NCBI RefSeq assembly: GCF_000004195.4
Contig: NC_030678.2
Coordinates: 92,008,404 to 92,072,403, forward strand
Length of the DNA stretch: 64,000 nucleotides
Reading direction: 5' to 3'
Source of the DNA: Xenopus tropicalis
Taxonomy: Eukaryota; Chordata; Amphibia; Anura; Pipidae
Shown: piece by piece, positions 1-11,104 of the stretch
How positions within the stretch are numbered: position 1 is the first letter of the stretch
Layout: each line of letters opens with the position of its first letter
Notes under the pieces: model-generated
Database searches by the model: none
The model's input: the letters and a program-made list of their open reading frames with translations, nothing else
Told to the model about the DNA's origin: nothing
Translations under genes and position numbers: made by a program

Positions 1-345
1 TGCTTGTGCTAAGTGGCAATCTGCTTGGATTTCCTATCATCAAGACACTGCAGATTAAGGACTGGCAGGGTTGCTGAACTTCTCTCATGGTGGGAGATAC
101 AACTCCTGCTGGTAGCAGTTTGGGGCCATCCTCTCTGTAGCGAGGGGCAGTCTAATACCTAATGGGGATATAATGACATAGTACTGATCTCAAGTCTTCA
201 ATAAGGAATGGCAGAGCATAGTAGCGATGTATTATGGAATTCTGGCTTTGAATATTACCTTTCATTATGGTATGTAACAATGGGGTTCAGAGAGATGTTT
301 GAACACGAAGGGTAATTTAGGAGTCCCCTTGTCATGTAAGGAAAT
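1..345 (+). repeat. dispersed repeat A, copy 1 (left end cut by window)
   Basis: The first ~345 bases align by eye with 47447-47888 in the same orientation: GGATTTCCTATCATC, AGACACTGCAGATT, CTTCTCTCATGGTGGGAGAT, TTTGGGGCCATCC, GGAATGGCA and AGCATAGTAGCGAT are shared in order. Copy 2 has about 100 extra bases near its end. The family is unnamed here. Confidence 0.75.
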
Positions 346-650
346 CATGCATAATTTTAAATATAGGAGCAGTTTGTGAAATTCTGAGTATATTTCATTT
401 CACCCTAACATCAGTAAATATCACAGTACAATGATTGTAAATATAACTCTATAGCAACAGGCAGACAGAATCTCCGCCAGAATGCCTTTCCACCGGCAAT
501 AAAATGAATTACAGGTGGAAAGGCATACGCATTGCTTCCTATTATGAAGTCGAGTTTATCAAGGGCTTTAAAGGTAAATGAACGTTTTAACAACAAAAAA
601 AGATAACCTGCATCTGGAATTAGGTGTAATTTCTTTGCTGTTCAGCCTAA

Positions 651-934
651 TACATGTATGGGATCCCTTATCCAGAAACCCTTTATCCAGAAAGCTCCGA
701 GTTATGGGACGCCTTCTCCCATAGACTCCATTTTAATCAAATAATTCAGAATTTTAAAACTGATTTCCTTTTTCTCTGTAATAATAAAACAGTACCGTGT
801 AATTGATCCCAACTAAATAAATATTTTACTGATTTTTTAGTAGAATTATGGTATAGAGATCCAAATTACGGAAAGGCCCCTTATCTGGAATACCCTTGGT
901 CCCGAGCATTCTGGATAATGGGTCCTATACCTGT
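651..934. mobile_element. palindromic MITE, TACAGGTATAGG family, copy 1
   Basis: Starts TACATGTATGGGATCCC and ends GGGTCCTATACCTGTA, near-inverse of one another. Internal marks shared with the other copies: TTATCCAGAAA, GAGTTATGGGACGCC, ATAATAAAACAGTACC, TGATCCCAACTA, GGATAATGGG. It forms an imperfect hairpin over its whole length. The family recurs at 4148, 5049, 5441, 44475 and 56987. Confidence 0.75.
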
Positions 935-977
935 AATGATCATAGATGCAGCCATAGAATTTCAATAACTTCTAGAC

Positions 978-1266
978 CAGGGGTCCCCCACCTTTTATGC
1001 GTGAGCTACATTCAAACTGAAAAAGTGTTGGGGAGCAACTCAAGCATGAAAAACATTCAAAGGGTTACCAAATAAGATAATAATAATAATAGTAGCCCCT
1101 ATGTGGATTGGCAGCCTACAAATGGCTCTGTTTGGCATTATGCTGGGTTTTTTATGCAACCAAAACTTGCCTTCAAGCAAGGAATTTAAACAAAAAGCAC
1201 CTGCTTTGAGGCCACTGGGGTTGATAAGCAACATGTTGCTCATGAGGTACTGGTTGGGGATCACTG
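978..1266. mobile_element. hAT-like non-autonomous element
   Basis: Left end CAGGGGTCCCCCACC and right end GGTTGGGGATCACTG form imperfect terminal inverted repeats of the hAT CAGGGGT type. The flanks TTCTAGAC (970-977) and ATTTAGAC (1267-1274) match in 6 of 8 positions, as expected of an old 8-bp target duplication. There is no transposase. Confidence 0.65.
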
Positions 1267-1274
1267 ATTTAGAC

Positions 1275-2524
1275 TATACAGCAGGAATGCTCCGGTTTTA
1301 GTGATGAAAAGTCTACTTTTAGTTATTGTATCAGGGGCTGCTATGTCAACTGTTACACTGCTGTCTTGAAAATGTATGTTTATTGCACTGCACTAAGAGA
1401 AAAGAATGTTGTATTTCAATGTACATTACCTATTTCTACAGCCATTGTGATAAAAATATGAAATATGAGAAGCACCCAGAAGTGATCTAGTGGACTAGTG
1501 GAGTTGTGTGTGGATGCTGTTGGGCTTTTAAGATATACTGTTCACTAGCTCAACCTGTTGGGTAACCCTGATATTTATTGCCTGACATAGTTATTACATG
1601 GTTTGATCTAATAGCATTGATTAATATTACATGCAATATACTTTACTGTGTTTTTTCCTGTGACAATTCTCTTGTGCCTTTGATGAGCCAGTCTTCAAAA
1701 AACATGTCTTCAGATGAACACAATAAGACATTTCTAAATGCTTTTAAATTTTGAGTTGTTTATCAGCCAAATAAGAAAGACAAATACAAAAAGAGCAGAG
1801 AGTCTCATTTTTGGATAGCACACAAAAAGGTAGCTGCAGCTGTTTGGCAAATATCAGACACCAAGCAGGGGATGATAAAGGATAACTAATGTAAGAGGTG
1901 TCTATATCTTCTCCCGCTAATCATCAAAGTGTAAGTAACACCTCATTTGCAGATTTGCCTGTAGCTGGACGTTCAGGGCATATATACAAGGCACTTTAAA
2001 ATGACAGCAATGTACTTCTTTGCACTTCATAAAAGTGACACTGGCAGCTGAAATCATTTTCTGACCCTTTTCGTGCTGGTAGCAGTTTGTCCAAAATTGA
2101 CTTTATATCATGGCATTGCATAAACCATAGACTTGTTTATCTCATCTCAGCAACATGCAGATTTTGGAAGCTATGACAGTTGTGAACAGAAGGATACTAA
2201 AGTTAGGGGCTTAACAATATTGGTAACAGACTCAGCAGCTGCTAGATGGACAGGGTAGAGGGGGCCCAGTGAGGGACCAGATTCATGCAACTTTTATATA
2301 TGTTTGTGTAAAAGATCATCTTCTGTAAGGGTTGTTGGGCAGCAGGCCTATAGGATTTTTCTGTGGAATCCACTGGGACTTTTTGATTAGTCTCTTGCAG
2401 TTAAAATGCAAAGCAACAAAATGCAATTCAAAGAAAAAACCATAGTTGTCCCATATGTGGCTAAAGAAACAGAAAAACTGAAGGATTTTTAACAAACATC
2501 ACATTCTTGTGTTTACCAGGGACA
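1275..2524. other. unique AT-rich intergenic DNA
   Basis: No gene or clear repeat. The segment 1800-2100 is less AT-biased and carries paired T-box-like half sites (AGGTGTCT near 1898, AACACCT near 1939) and is reported as a finding. Confidence 0.4.
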
Positions 2525-2612
2525 AACAATTGAATTAGTCCGATATCACCCACCCGTAGGTGGGGATATCGGGAGACTGTGTATGGCCACCTTTAGGGTC
2601 TTTCTTGATATA
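2525..2612. repeat. fragment of 'GTGTATGGCCACCTTTAG' family
   Basis: Shares ACAAACAATTGAATTAG, a GATATC-type block followed by CACCCACC and GTAGGTGGGG, and the end GTGTATGGCCACCTTTAGG with the larger copies at 11495-11790 (inverted) and 25470-25755. Likely a truncated DNA transposon. Confidence 0.6.
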
Positions 2613-3762
2613 CATACAATACTCTGTGCAATTCTCTTATATTCTGGAAATGCATCCAGAGTCGTTCAGTTTTAATATGTTTTAAATCATTGTTCACCAG
2701 TGTTTCCATATACATCTAATAAACTAGAAGGTTAATTCTTTGTGCGTCACTGGCACACACAATGCTTTAAATTGCCAATGACAATGTCACTTTTCAAGTT
2801 CTCTGAATAATAAATGATTGGTTTTGAACTTTACCTAGCTTAGTCTCCAAATCACAAGAACAACAACGTGAAACCATCTGATCAAAGTGGAAGTGTCACT
2901 AATTATCTAAGCAGGACACTTATAGCCTGCATTTAAAGGCAAAAGAGCGGATTTCCCCTGCATGTGGATTAAATCAAAGATATCTTCTAATTGACTCTTT
3001 ACAAGGCCAGGCTACTATGTTATGGACTAGATATTAAAAGACTTAATCATTTAAATCTAGTTTCCGTCCTTTGGTGGACCTTTACAGCTAAGAGGTATTT
3101 TACAAGTCAGGTATATTATCCAGCTTTACTAAAACACGATGGTTTTTGATTCTTCTGTATGAAACCTTTAGTGCTTTAAATGATTAATGATCTTAAACTG
3201 ATTCCAGCCAACAAGAAGCAGACAAAATGCATCTACAGTGAAAGGCAGCAGATTGTTCAGTGGCAAGCTGTTGAGGTGGTAAGCAGTTTAGCACATCAGT
3301 AAAGTTCACTGCTCCTTGGCCATTTGGTTTTAATATAGTGTTTGCATTGCTTTGACCTGTTCTGTAACTTCAGTACAATACATTGTTTCATAATGTTGTT
3401 ACATTTAAAGATTCAGAAATGAAAAGGCAAAGTGGCCATCAAGTGCTTGTAGAATGAATCAGTCCCATTAATATTTCTAGAAATGTTATTGTACTTAACA
3501 AAATATGATGAAAACATGTTCTTGGCAACAGTAACATGAAATACATTTCCATCCATAATGTAAATGCGAGATCTTCGGAATGAACTTTACCATTCCACCT
3601 CATGAACATAAAACTTAATAGGTAATAGCTATTAGCAAGTGTCACAAAACCCTGTGACACTCATCCTTGTTTAAATTTCATAGCTCTGAAATGGATTGCC
3701 TTTGAACCTCTGAGATGAATGGATTTTATAATCATTCAACCATCCTCTAGTCTACGGGCTTC
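2613..3762. other. unique intergenic DNA with TCF/LEF-like sites
   Basis: No coding potential or repeat recognised. ATCAAAG motifs occur near 2882 and 2975, in a stretch (2830-3110) that is less repetitive than its surroundings. Confidence 0.35.
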
Positions 3763-4080
3763 TTAAAGGAAAACTAGACCCTTAAAACAAATATTGATAA
3801 AAATGCCATATTTTATACACTGAACTTACTGCATCAGCATAAAGTTTCAGAATCTCTATAACAGCAATAATCCAGGCCTTCGAATTTGTGCACAGGGGAT
3901 CACCTTCTTGGATTTTATTTAGAGTGTCAGTGACATGCACAATAGCAGCTGTTGAGAAGCTAATCTTAGGTGTCGTAGCCAATCAAATAGCAGAAAATGA
4001 GGTTTTACATGTCAGAGTAGCTGATTGGGCTGTTGGGCTGATTACAAATTCAAATTGCATTGATTACCGAGCCATGTATT
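3763..4080 (+). mobile_element. T2-family MITE, 3' end not resolved
   Basis: Begins with TTAAAGGAAAACTAGACCC, the TTAA plus AGGRR start typical of T2/piggyBac-like MITEs of Xenopus. The body (TGCCATATTTTATACACTG, CAGCTGTTGAGAAGCTAA) is of the same kind as the fragment at 8927-9013. The matching right end is not visible; the end given is approximate. Confidence 0.6.
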
Positions 4081-4147
4081 GAGAATCTAAATACTAATCA
4101 GTCTTGTGCTGTTACACATAACAATACCTGTATATATATTTCATAAA

Positions 4148-4477
4148 TACAGGTATAGGACCTGCTATCCAGAATGCTCAGGACCTGGGGTTTTCCGGAT
4201 AAGGGATCTTTCTGTTATTTGGATCTTCATAACTTAAGTCTGCTAAAAATCATTTAAAAATTGAATAAATCCAATAGGCTTGTTTTGCCTTCAGTAAGGA
4301 TTAATTATATCTTAGCTGGGATCAAGTACAAGGTACTTATTATTATTATAGAGAAAAAGGTAATCAATTTAAAAAATTAAAATTATTTGCTTATAATGGA
4401 ATCTATGGAAGTTGATCTTTCCGTAATTCGGAACTTTCTGGATAATGGGTTTTCGGATAACGGATCCCATACATGTA
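4148..4477. mobile_element. palindromic MITE, TACAGGTATAGG family, copy 2
   Basis: Starts TACAGGTATAGGACC and ends GGATCCCATACATGTA; the interior includes GGGATCTTTCTG, CTTAAGTCTGCTAAAAATC, TGGGATCAAGTACAAGGTAC and CCGTAATTCGGAAC, all shared with copy 3. Confidence 0.8.
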
Positions 4478-4679
4478 CAGTATAGTGTAATTTGCCCCCT
4501 AAAGTCAAGTTACTGACAGTAGAAATGAAGATGGTGGGGCTACTGGGGCATTTTTGGAGGCACAGACCTTCACGGCTAAAAGGCAATGGTTGCCTTGAGC
4601 TGGTATAAAAGTCCAAAATGTAATATGTTCAATCTCTTTTTACTGTGGTTTGTTTCTAATTGCTAGCCTCCCCCCCCCA

Positions 4680-5048
4680 AGTGATTGTAATGACTTACAT
4701 ACCCCAGGCTGGAGCTTCATTTAGCAGAAAACTGTGCTGGTCCTGAATACTGTAAAATCTTATCCACAGATCTTCTTTTTCTTCTGCCTTCTCTACTCTG
4801 GGCACAGGGAAGTGCACGTGCACTAAAGTGCTCTTTGATATGATTTTGCAGAAAACTTTAAACAAAGCCCAAATTATTGGCTGTCACAAAGAATCACAAG
4901 GAATCAAGAACTTTTAGAAAGTTCCTACAATCTCTCTTAATCTGATCCATAATAAGAAATTGTAAAGTTTGGGTGCAGGTTGCAAATAAGCACACTTAAA
5001 AAATGACCTGGAATGCACGTTTTATTTTAGAGCAAATTCTTAACATTA
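4680..5048. other. intergenic, nothing recognised
   Basis: Between two palindromic MITEs; no gene, repeat or site recognised. Confidence 0.3.
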
Positions 5049-5380
5049 TACAGGTATAGGACCCATTATCCAGAATGCTCGGGACCAAGGGTATTCCGGA
5101 TAAGGGATCTTTCTGTAAATTGGATCTCCATACCTTAAGTCTACTAAAAAATCTATAAAACATTAATTAAACCCATTAGGATTGTTTTGCATCCAATAAG
5201 GATTATTTATATCTTAGTTGGGATCAGTTACAAGGTACTGTTTTATTATTACATAGAAAAAGGAAATCAGTTTTAAAATTCTAAATTATTTGATTAAAAT
5301 GGAGTCTATGGGAGACAGACTTTCCGTAATTCGGAGCTTTCTGGATAACGGGTTTCCGGATAAGGGATCCTATACCTGTA
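5049..5380. mobile_element. palindromic MITE, TACAGGTATAGG family, copy 3 (best preserved)
   Basis: TACAGGTATAGGACCCATTA at the left and GGATCCTATACCTGTA at the right are inverse of each other. Interior blocks: GGTATTCCGGATAAGGGATC and, inverted, ACGGGTTTCCGGATAAGGG. The two halves pair with mismatches along about 330 bp. Confidence 0.85.
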
Positions 5381-5440
5381 TATGAAATATGCTAGAGGTC
5401 CATTCTCTCTTCTTCTCTCTTCTAAAGCTATGGCATCCAG

Positions 5441-6337
5441 TATAAACCCATTATCCAGAAAGCTCTGAATTAAGGGAAGACCAACTCCCATGGACTATTT
5501 TTTTTTTTACATTTTTATTGTTTTTTTTTTGTTAACAAGGTTAACATGGCCCACGGTCTCTATTTTAATTTAATAGTTTACATTTTTTTAATTTATTTCC
5601 TTTTCCCTGTAACAATAAAACAGTACCTTGTGCTTGATCCCAACTAAGCTTTAATCATTCCTTATTGGAGGCAAAACAATCCTATGGGTTTGTTTAATGT
5701 TTAAATATTTTTTAGTAGACTTAAAGCAGGGGTGCCCAGACTTTGTCACCGTGAGATCTACTCTTGCCACCTGGCCTCCATCATGAGATCTACCACAGTT
5801 AAAATTCGGCAACATCTATCATTTCATGAAATAAGCAAGAAAAAGTATCAACCGATGTTTAACAAATACACATAGCAATATATAAATGCAGTGCCAAATT
5901 CACATTTCATGCCCACAAAACATTATTCAAGTGCCAACTTCAAGTTTAATGTGAAAGGATTGTAGTAGTTTCCCTTATTCATGGCCCACTTTGTAGTCTG
6001 CACATAGAAACAAGTATAAAGTAGGAACAGATTTATACAGCGGCCCAGTAGGAACAATCTTCTATACTGGCCTGAAACTACAAAAATGGATGGCTTGAGC
6101 AGCCGCACTCAAAAGCTCCAGTATGGGAAATATGGGAAGAAAAATGAAGTGGTGGGATGTCATCCCACTACATTCTACCTCAAGGTCTACCAGAAGCTTT
6201 ACAGTGATCTACTGGTAGACCGCGATCTACCTTCTGGGCACCCCTAACTTAAAGCATAGAGATCAAAACTACAGAAAGACAACTTATTTGGAAGACTCAT
6301 GTCCTAAGCATTCTGAATAACATGTTCCATACCTTAT
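5441..6337. mobile_element. palindromic MITE copy 4, split by two later insertions
   Basis: The left part (from 5441, CCCATTATCCAGAAAGCTC) and right part (to about 6337, GCATTCTGAATAACATGTTCC) are one TACAGGTATAGG-type element. A short oligo-T retroposed fragment lies near 5497-5560 and a 520-bp hAT-like element at 5727-6246. The outermost ends are decayed. Confidence 0.65.
5727..6246. mobile_element. hAT-like non-autonomous element with 8-bp target duplication
   Basis: Begins CAGGGGTGCCCAGACTTT and ends TTCTGGGCACCCCTA, terminal inverted repeats of hAT type. The flanks ACTTAAAG at 5719-5726 and 6247-6254 are identical: a perfect 8-bp target site duplication. It is inserted in the palindromic MITE at 5441-6337, so it is the younger of the two. 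It contains GAGATCTAC near the left end and GATCTACTGGTAGACCGCG near the right. No transposase. Confidence 0.88.
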
Positions 6338-6539
6338 GACAGAAACTACTTTGACACACTATGCTTATTGCACTAAGGGTCGGGTCTGGGCTGACCCTGC
6401 AGGACAGTGTGAGCCTAAGGCAGGATGGGATTCTTATGATTGCCTTTTAATCTGTGAAGTCAGGTAGGTCTGTGAAAAATATACATGTATATTTATTTTG
6501 GAATTTCAGAAAACTCCTGTCAAAATGGGGTGGTATATC

Positions 6540-6890
6540 TTAAAGGGGACATATACCATAGATTTTTTTTTTGAGTTTTAACTTTTTTATTAAAGATAAC
6601 AGATAACATGACATACAGTATTCAATTGTTTTTCCAGTTGTATATGAATGCATTAATAAAGTTGTACAATTGTTGGTCAAATATAGATTTTACATGTCAT
6701 TCTTTGGGGGGGAAAGAGGGGTAGGAAGGAGGGGTCGGGGGAGTGGGGAAAGGAGTGCAAGTCAGGGTCTTGTTTTCTCAGTGTCCTGACTCGCCGAGGT
6801 TTGGTAGATAAAGAACACAAAAAAAAGAATACAAATATATACAAAAAAGAATATTAGGGTTGTAACTGGTTGAACTAGAACCAAACCAAG
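6540..6890. mobile_element. T2-type left end, then a minus-strand oligo-T retroposon fragment
   Basis: TTAAAGGGGACATATACC at 6540 is a T2-family terminus. It is soon interrupted by oligo-T (6561-6570) leading into TTTTATTAAAGATAACAG and a G-rich tract (6705-6755), which resembles the 3' end of a LINE inserted in reverse. The borders are approximate. Confidence 0.4.
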
Positions 6891-6894
6891 CCGG

Positions 6895-7135
6895 GTGGGG
6901 TATGTATGTATATCTTTATTTATAAAGTGCTACTTATGTACGCAGCACTGTACAGTAGAATACATTAATACAAACAGGGGGTTAAAGATAATGGATAAAT
7001 ACAAAGTACAATAATAAATACAAATAAATACAAGGTACAGTTGCAATAAGAGTCAGAAACACCAGATAAAGGAGGTCCCTGCCCCGTAGAGCTTACAATC
7101 TATATGGGAAGGGTAACTAACAGACACAAATGGGC
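6895..7135 (+). repeat. dispersed repeat with 'CCTGCCCCGTAGAGCTTACA' end
   Basis: Recognised as a widespread vertebrate/amphibian repeat by TTTATAAAGTGCTACTTATG, TACGCAGCACTGTACAGTAG and GTCCCTGCCCCGTAGAGCTT. Family name uncertain. Confidence 0.6.
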
Positions 7136-7319
7136 AAATGTAAGTGCTGTAGGTCACAGTGGTTGACATTACAGTATAAGTGCTAGTTCCCAGATCAGGT
7201 GCTGGGTGAGTGCTCCAAAAGGTAGTCTTAGTAGAAGGAAAGCTACTGAGGCAGTAGTATAGAAAGCTATATTTATTTTGTAGAATGCTTTACCATACCT
7301 TAGTAAACAGCTAAACAGC

Positions 7320-7619
7320 TCTGAATGTTTAAGGTAGCTTGATGCTCAAATTGCAGCAGGGAGGGGAGGAGGGAGAAGGGAAGATGGAGAAGGGAGGAGG
7401 GAGAAAGGAGTGGGAGAAGGAGAGAGCAGCAAGCTGTGTAGGCTCACACCTGTGCCCGGGAGGTTTAAGCTGAGAGAAAGAAATCTGATACAGAAGCTCA
7501 TGTGTACACAATAGAAGCAAAGGAATGTCATCAGCAGCTATTCTGTGAGTGTTTTGGCTTTAGTTATATAGACCTTTCAGATAAAGCTTACTTAGTTTTA
7601 ACCTTTCCTTCTCTTTTAA
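7320..7619 (-). mobile_element. T2-family MITE fragment (right half)
   Basis: Ends AACCTTTCCTTCTCTTTTAA at 7619 and shares AATAAAGCTTACTTAG-like sequence with the element at 22340-22795. The left end is not resolved. An internal purine-rich stretch (GGGAGGAGGGAGAAGGG, about 7365-7430) gives two overlapping spurious reading frames. Confidence 0.55.
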
Positions 7620-8926
7620 CATGTTATGGAGAGTTTCTTGCTTTTAGAATGTAAGCTCTAATGAACTGGGCCCTCTTGACATCATGTGTTGGTCAATATT
7701 TGTATATAATCTGCACAATGTATACACCTTTTTTGTTTTGCTACTTTGAATTTATCTTCAAAATCTTGAAAATATGTTTTATCATGTATTTAAGACAAAG
7801 GCCTTCTCCATTCAATTCAGAAATAACCTGTAATGTCAAAACCCAGGGGGTTAATATTAAGTGGTCTCATTAACAGAACTTTTGCCAACAAGCACTGAGA
7901 ACAAATCCAACCTATAATAGGTGGCATACTTATGACTTTCTGCCTGCCATTTATCTAATTGATAAATAAAACACAATTATTATTTTTGAAAAAAATCAGG
8001 TTCTCCTCTCTGACACCACTAACTTGACATCCCTACTTTTCATTGACACTAATGGCTCTACTCCCCAGGAGAAAAGGGAATAAAAAAAGAAATCCTTTGT
8101 AGTGAATATGATACTGTGTGATTGGTATACGGTATGCATGCTTTTAGTTAATATTGCCTACTGAATGGTTTGTGATGTTCATATTTGTAAGTTGTGCCAA
8201 GGACAAAATAATTTGCCCAAATGAAAATGTATTTTAAGATCTTTGATGTGGACTGGATCATTGACGACATTTCAATAGGATATTGTAGGCTGTAACTGTT
8301 TTGGGTAGTTATGTCACTCTTTTAGCTAAAATCAAAGGCCTTAGGCACACTCTGAAAATTCATAACTCATTTTATTAATTGAATGCTTTACTAAAAATGT
8401 ACTGCTAATAGATTTACTGAACAGACTGTTCTCCCCAGAACTAGTTGTTTTTAACAGAATAATCATTATTATTGTTATAAAGTATTGTTTTTATTTGATC
8501 TTAGGCTTTTTTTTGCAGAACGACTCTACACTCACTAGGAAACAATCTGATAACAGTATGTTAATCTTTTTTGTTCTTTATAAAACAGGCAGTTACTTTG
8601 CTTAAAAGGTTTTTATCTTTACCCAGCACTGTGCAGAGAATTTATCAGGCGCAGAGGGGCTGTGTTATTGATCGGACACAGAAAGCAAAAGTACTCCACT
8701 GCATCTAACTTTTCAGTATCAAAACCTGCTCCTGACATAGTGCCACTTTTTGTATATAGTGGAGTTATTTCTGTGTACTCATGGCGGATGGCACTAACAG
8801 GGTTCCTAGATACAGATCTTCCCTTACATTATATGAAAGGGGCACCTCAGGGTGAAAACTAGATTCTAGATATGCAAATATTAGAGCTACACCATACATA
8901 GGTTATTAATGATGCCTGCATGGTGC
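7620..8926. other. intergenic, nothing recognised
   Basis: AT-rich sequence without a repeat end, coding pattern or site that I recognise. Confidence 0.3.
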
Positions 8927-9013
8927 TTAAAGATAACTAAATGCTAAAAATGAATATGGCTAGAATTGCCATATTTTAGTATAAGTGACACTCACATGCT
9001 CAGTGTGAATCCA
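8927..9013 (+). mobile_element. T2-family MITE fragment
   Basis: Starts TTAAAGATAACTAAATGC and contains AAAAATGAATATGGCTAGAA, TGCCATATTTTAGTATAAG and GACACTCACATGCTCAGTG, matching the body of the 3763 element and typical T2 MITEs. The rest is missing. Confidence 0.55.
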
Positions 9014-9484
9014 TGCCTGGCGAAAAAAATTCCCTCATCGCTACTAATGAAAGAAAATTGTCATTCTAGCAATTCTCCAATATACATCCATTGACATTTT
9101 TTTGTAGTTTGAAGTTATTTGAAATGAATTTGCAATTGAAAACAGTATTTTTCTATCCCTTTCTGCACTGCTGATTCTGTCTCTCAAAAAAGGTAGCAGG
9201 TCAGTATTGAATGCTTCTTCCCAGGTCTGTTAATCAGCTGGCTTTTGCTACTTAAAGGAACAGTAACATCAAAAAATTAAAGTGTTTTAAAGTAATTAAA
9301 ATATAATGTGCTGTTGCTCTGCAAAAAACTGGTGTTTTTGCTACAGAAAAGCTACTATATAAATAAGCTGCTGTGTAGCCATGGGGACAGCCATTCAAGC
9401 TGGAAAAAAGGAGAAAAGGCACAGGTTACATAGCAGATAACTAGTAGATAAGCCCTATATAATGGGGGTTTATCTGTTTATCTG

Positions 9485-10463
9485 TTGGAGGTGGGCATAG
9501 ACAGTACTGTTTCTATTTTTGCTGATGACACAAAATTGTGCAAAACTATAAGTTCCATGCAGGAAAACTGGAAAACTGGAAAATGAGGTTCAATGTTGAT
9601 AAGTGCAAAGTTATGCACTTTGGTAGAAATAATATAAACGCAAACTATCTACTGAATGGTAGTGTGTTGGGGGTTTCCTTAATGGAGAAGGATCTAGGGG
9701 TTTTTGTAGATCACAAGTTGTCTAATTCCAGGCAGTGTCATTCTGTGGCTACTAAAGCAAATAAAGTGCTGTCTTGTATAAAAAAGGGCATTGACTCAAG
9801 GGATGAGAACATAATTTTGCCCCTTTATAGGTCCCTGGTAAGGCCTCACCTTGAGTATGCAGTGCAGTTTTGGGCTCCAGTCCTTAAGAAGGATATTAAT
9901 GAGCTGGAGAGAGTGCAGAGATGTGCAACTAAACTGGTTAAGGGGATGGAAGATTTAAACTATGAGGTGAGACTGTCGAGGTTGAGGTTGTTTTCTCTGG
10001 AAAAGAGGCGCTTGCGAGGGGACATGATTACTCTGTACAAGTACATTAGAGGGGATTATAGGCAGATGGGGGATGTTCTTTTTTCCCATAAAAACAATCA
10101 ACGCACCAGAGGTCACCCCTTTAGATTAGAGGAACGGAGTTTCCATTTGAAGCAGCGTAGGTGGTTTTTCACGGTGAGGGCAGTGAGGTTGGGGAATGCC
10201 CTTCCTAGAGATGTGGTAATGGCAGATTCTGTTAATGCCTTTAAGAGGGGCCTAGATGAGTTCTTGAACAATCAGAATATCCAAGGCTATTGTGATACTA
10301 ATATCTACAGTTAGTACTAGTGGTTGTATTTATAGTTTATGTATGTGAGTGTATAGATTGGTAGGTGTGGGTTAGGTGTGCTGGGTTTACTTGGATGGGT
10401 TGAACTTGATGGACACTGGTCTTTTTTCAACCCTATGTAACTATGTAACTAACTATGTAACTA
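9485..10463 (+). mobile_element. CR1-like LINE, 5' truncated, reverse transcriptase C-terminal part
   Basis: The start carries the reverse transcriptase catalytic motif FADDTKLC at 9518-9541, but it is out of frame with the long frame 9538-10314 (258 aa). The latter holds the rest of the CR1/L2-type ORF2 C-terminus: NWKMRFNVDKCKVMHFG, LGVFVDHKLSNSRQC, RSLVRPHLEYAVQFWAPVLK, ELERVQRCATKLVKGM, LRLFSLEKRRLRGDMITLYK and ALPRDVVMADSVNAFKRGLD. The tail GGGTTGAACTTGATGGACAC, TTTTTTCAACCCTATGTAAC and a (CTATGTAA) repeat is the CR1-like 3' end. A short TATCTG occurs at both borders. The copy is dead: 5' truncated and frame-broken. Confidence 0.9.
9538..10314 (+). pseudogene. LINE ORF2 remnant (reverse transcriptase thumb/C-terminal region)
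   Basis: An open stretch of 258 codons within the CR1-like LINE. It lacks the endonuclease and nearly all the reverse transcriptase fingers and palm. The in-frame Met is fortuitous: the catalytic FADD lies just before it in another frame, with a TGA soon after (about 9583) in that frame, pointing to a small deletion around 9560-9575. It cannot encode an active polymerase. Confidence 0.85.
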
Positions 10464-10653
10464 TATCTGCTAAGTAACCTGTGCCTTTTCTCCTTTGAAT
10501 GGCTGCCCCCATGGCTACACAGCAGCTTACTTATATAAACTATAGTAGACTTTCTGAGGCAAACACACAAGTTGTAGCAATGCAGGGCAACAGTACATTA
10601 TATTGTAATTACTTTTATACACTTTCATTTTTTGGTGTTACTGTTCCTTTTAA

Positions 10654-11100
10654 TGTATAATGCTCCACACAATAAACACTTTTACTAGGACCCAGTGTTA
10701 GCGAGCACCACAAGCTTGCTTCTGTCCAGCATGCCATTCCAGCTTTATGGATGGAGTGTTTAGATGTTTTTCTACAAAAAAACCCAATTCATTTCAACAC
10801 ATATCCCAACCTACTTAGATATATAGAGGTAGGTTTGAATGACATGTCTTGTTCCCACATTATTGAATGCTTCACTCCCCTAATTCATACTATGGAGCAC
10901 AGAGTAACAAATACCATGCAAAACTGTAGCTTTATTACAGTATATATGTATATATGTATATAACACTTAGGTGTTGGCAGTAGAAGTAGTGGATCTGCTT
11001 TCTCTAACCTGGTGACACCTGAAGTCCCCAGTAACTGAATCCTAATGTGCATATGCATGGAAGGGTTAAAGAGCACCGCATGTCTTTATGAGACAAAAAG
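10654..11100. other. intergenic, nothing recognised
   Basis: Contains a short TATATGTATATATG run (10940-10962); no gene or repeat ends recognised. Confidence 0.3.
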
Positions 11101-11104
11101 TCAT

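Larger units (their letters stand above)
9252..10653 (+). mobile_element. T2-family MITE (AGGAACAGTAACA type) split by a LINE
   Basis: TTAAAGGAACAGTAACATC at 9252 and GTTACTGTTCCTTTTAA ending 10653 are inverse ends with TTAA at both borders. The interior halves (AGGAGAAAAGGCACAGGTTA at 9410; AACCTGTGCCTTTTCTCC at 10477) pair with each other as in the intact copies at 12329 and 26484. The LINE at 9485-10463 sits in the centre. Confidence 0.85.
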
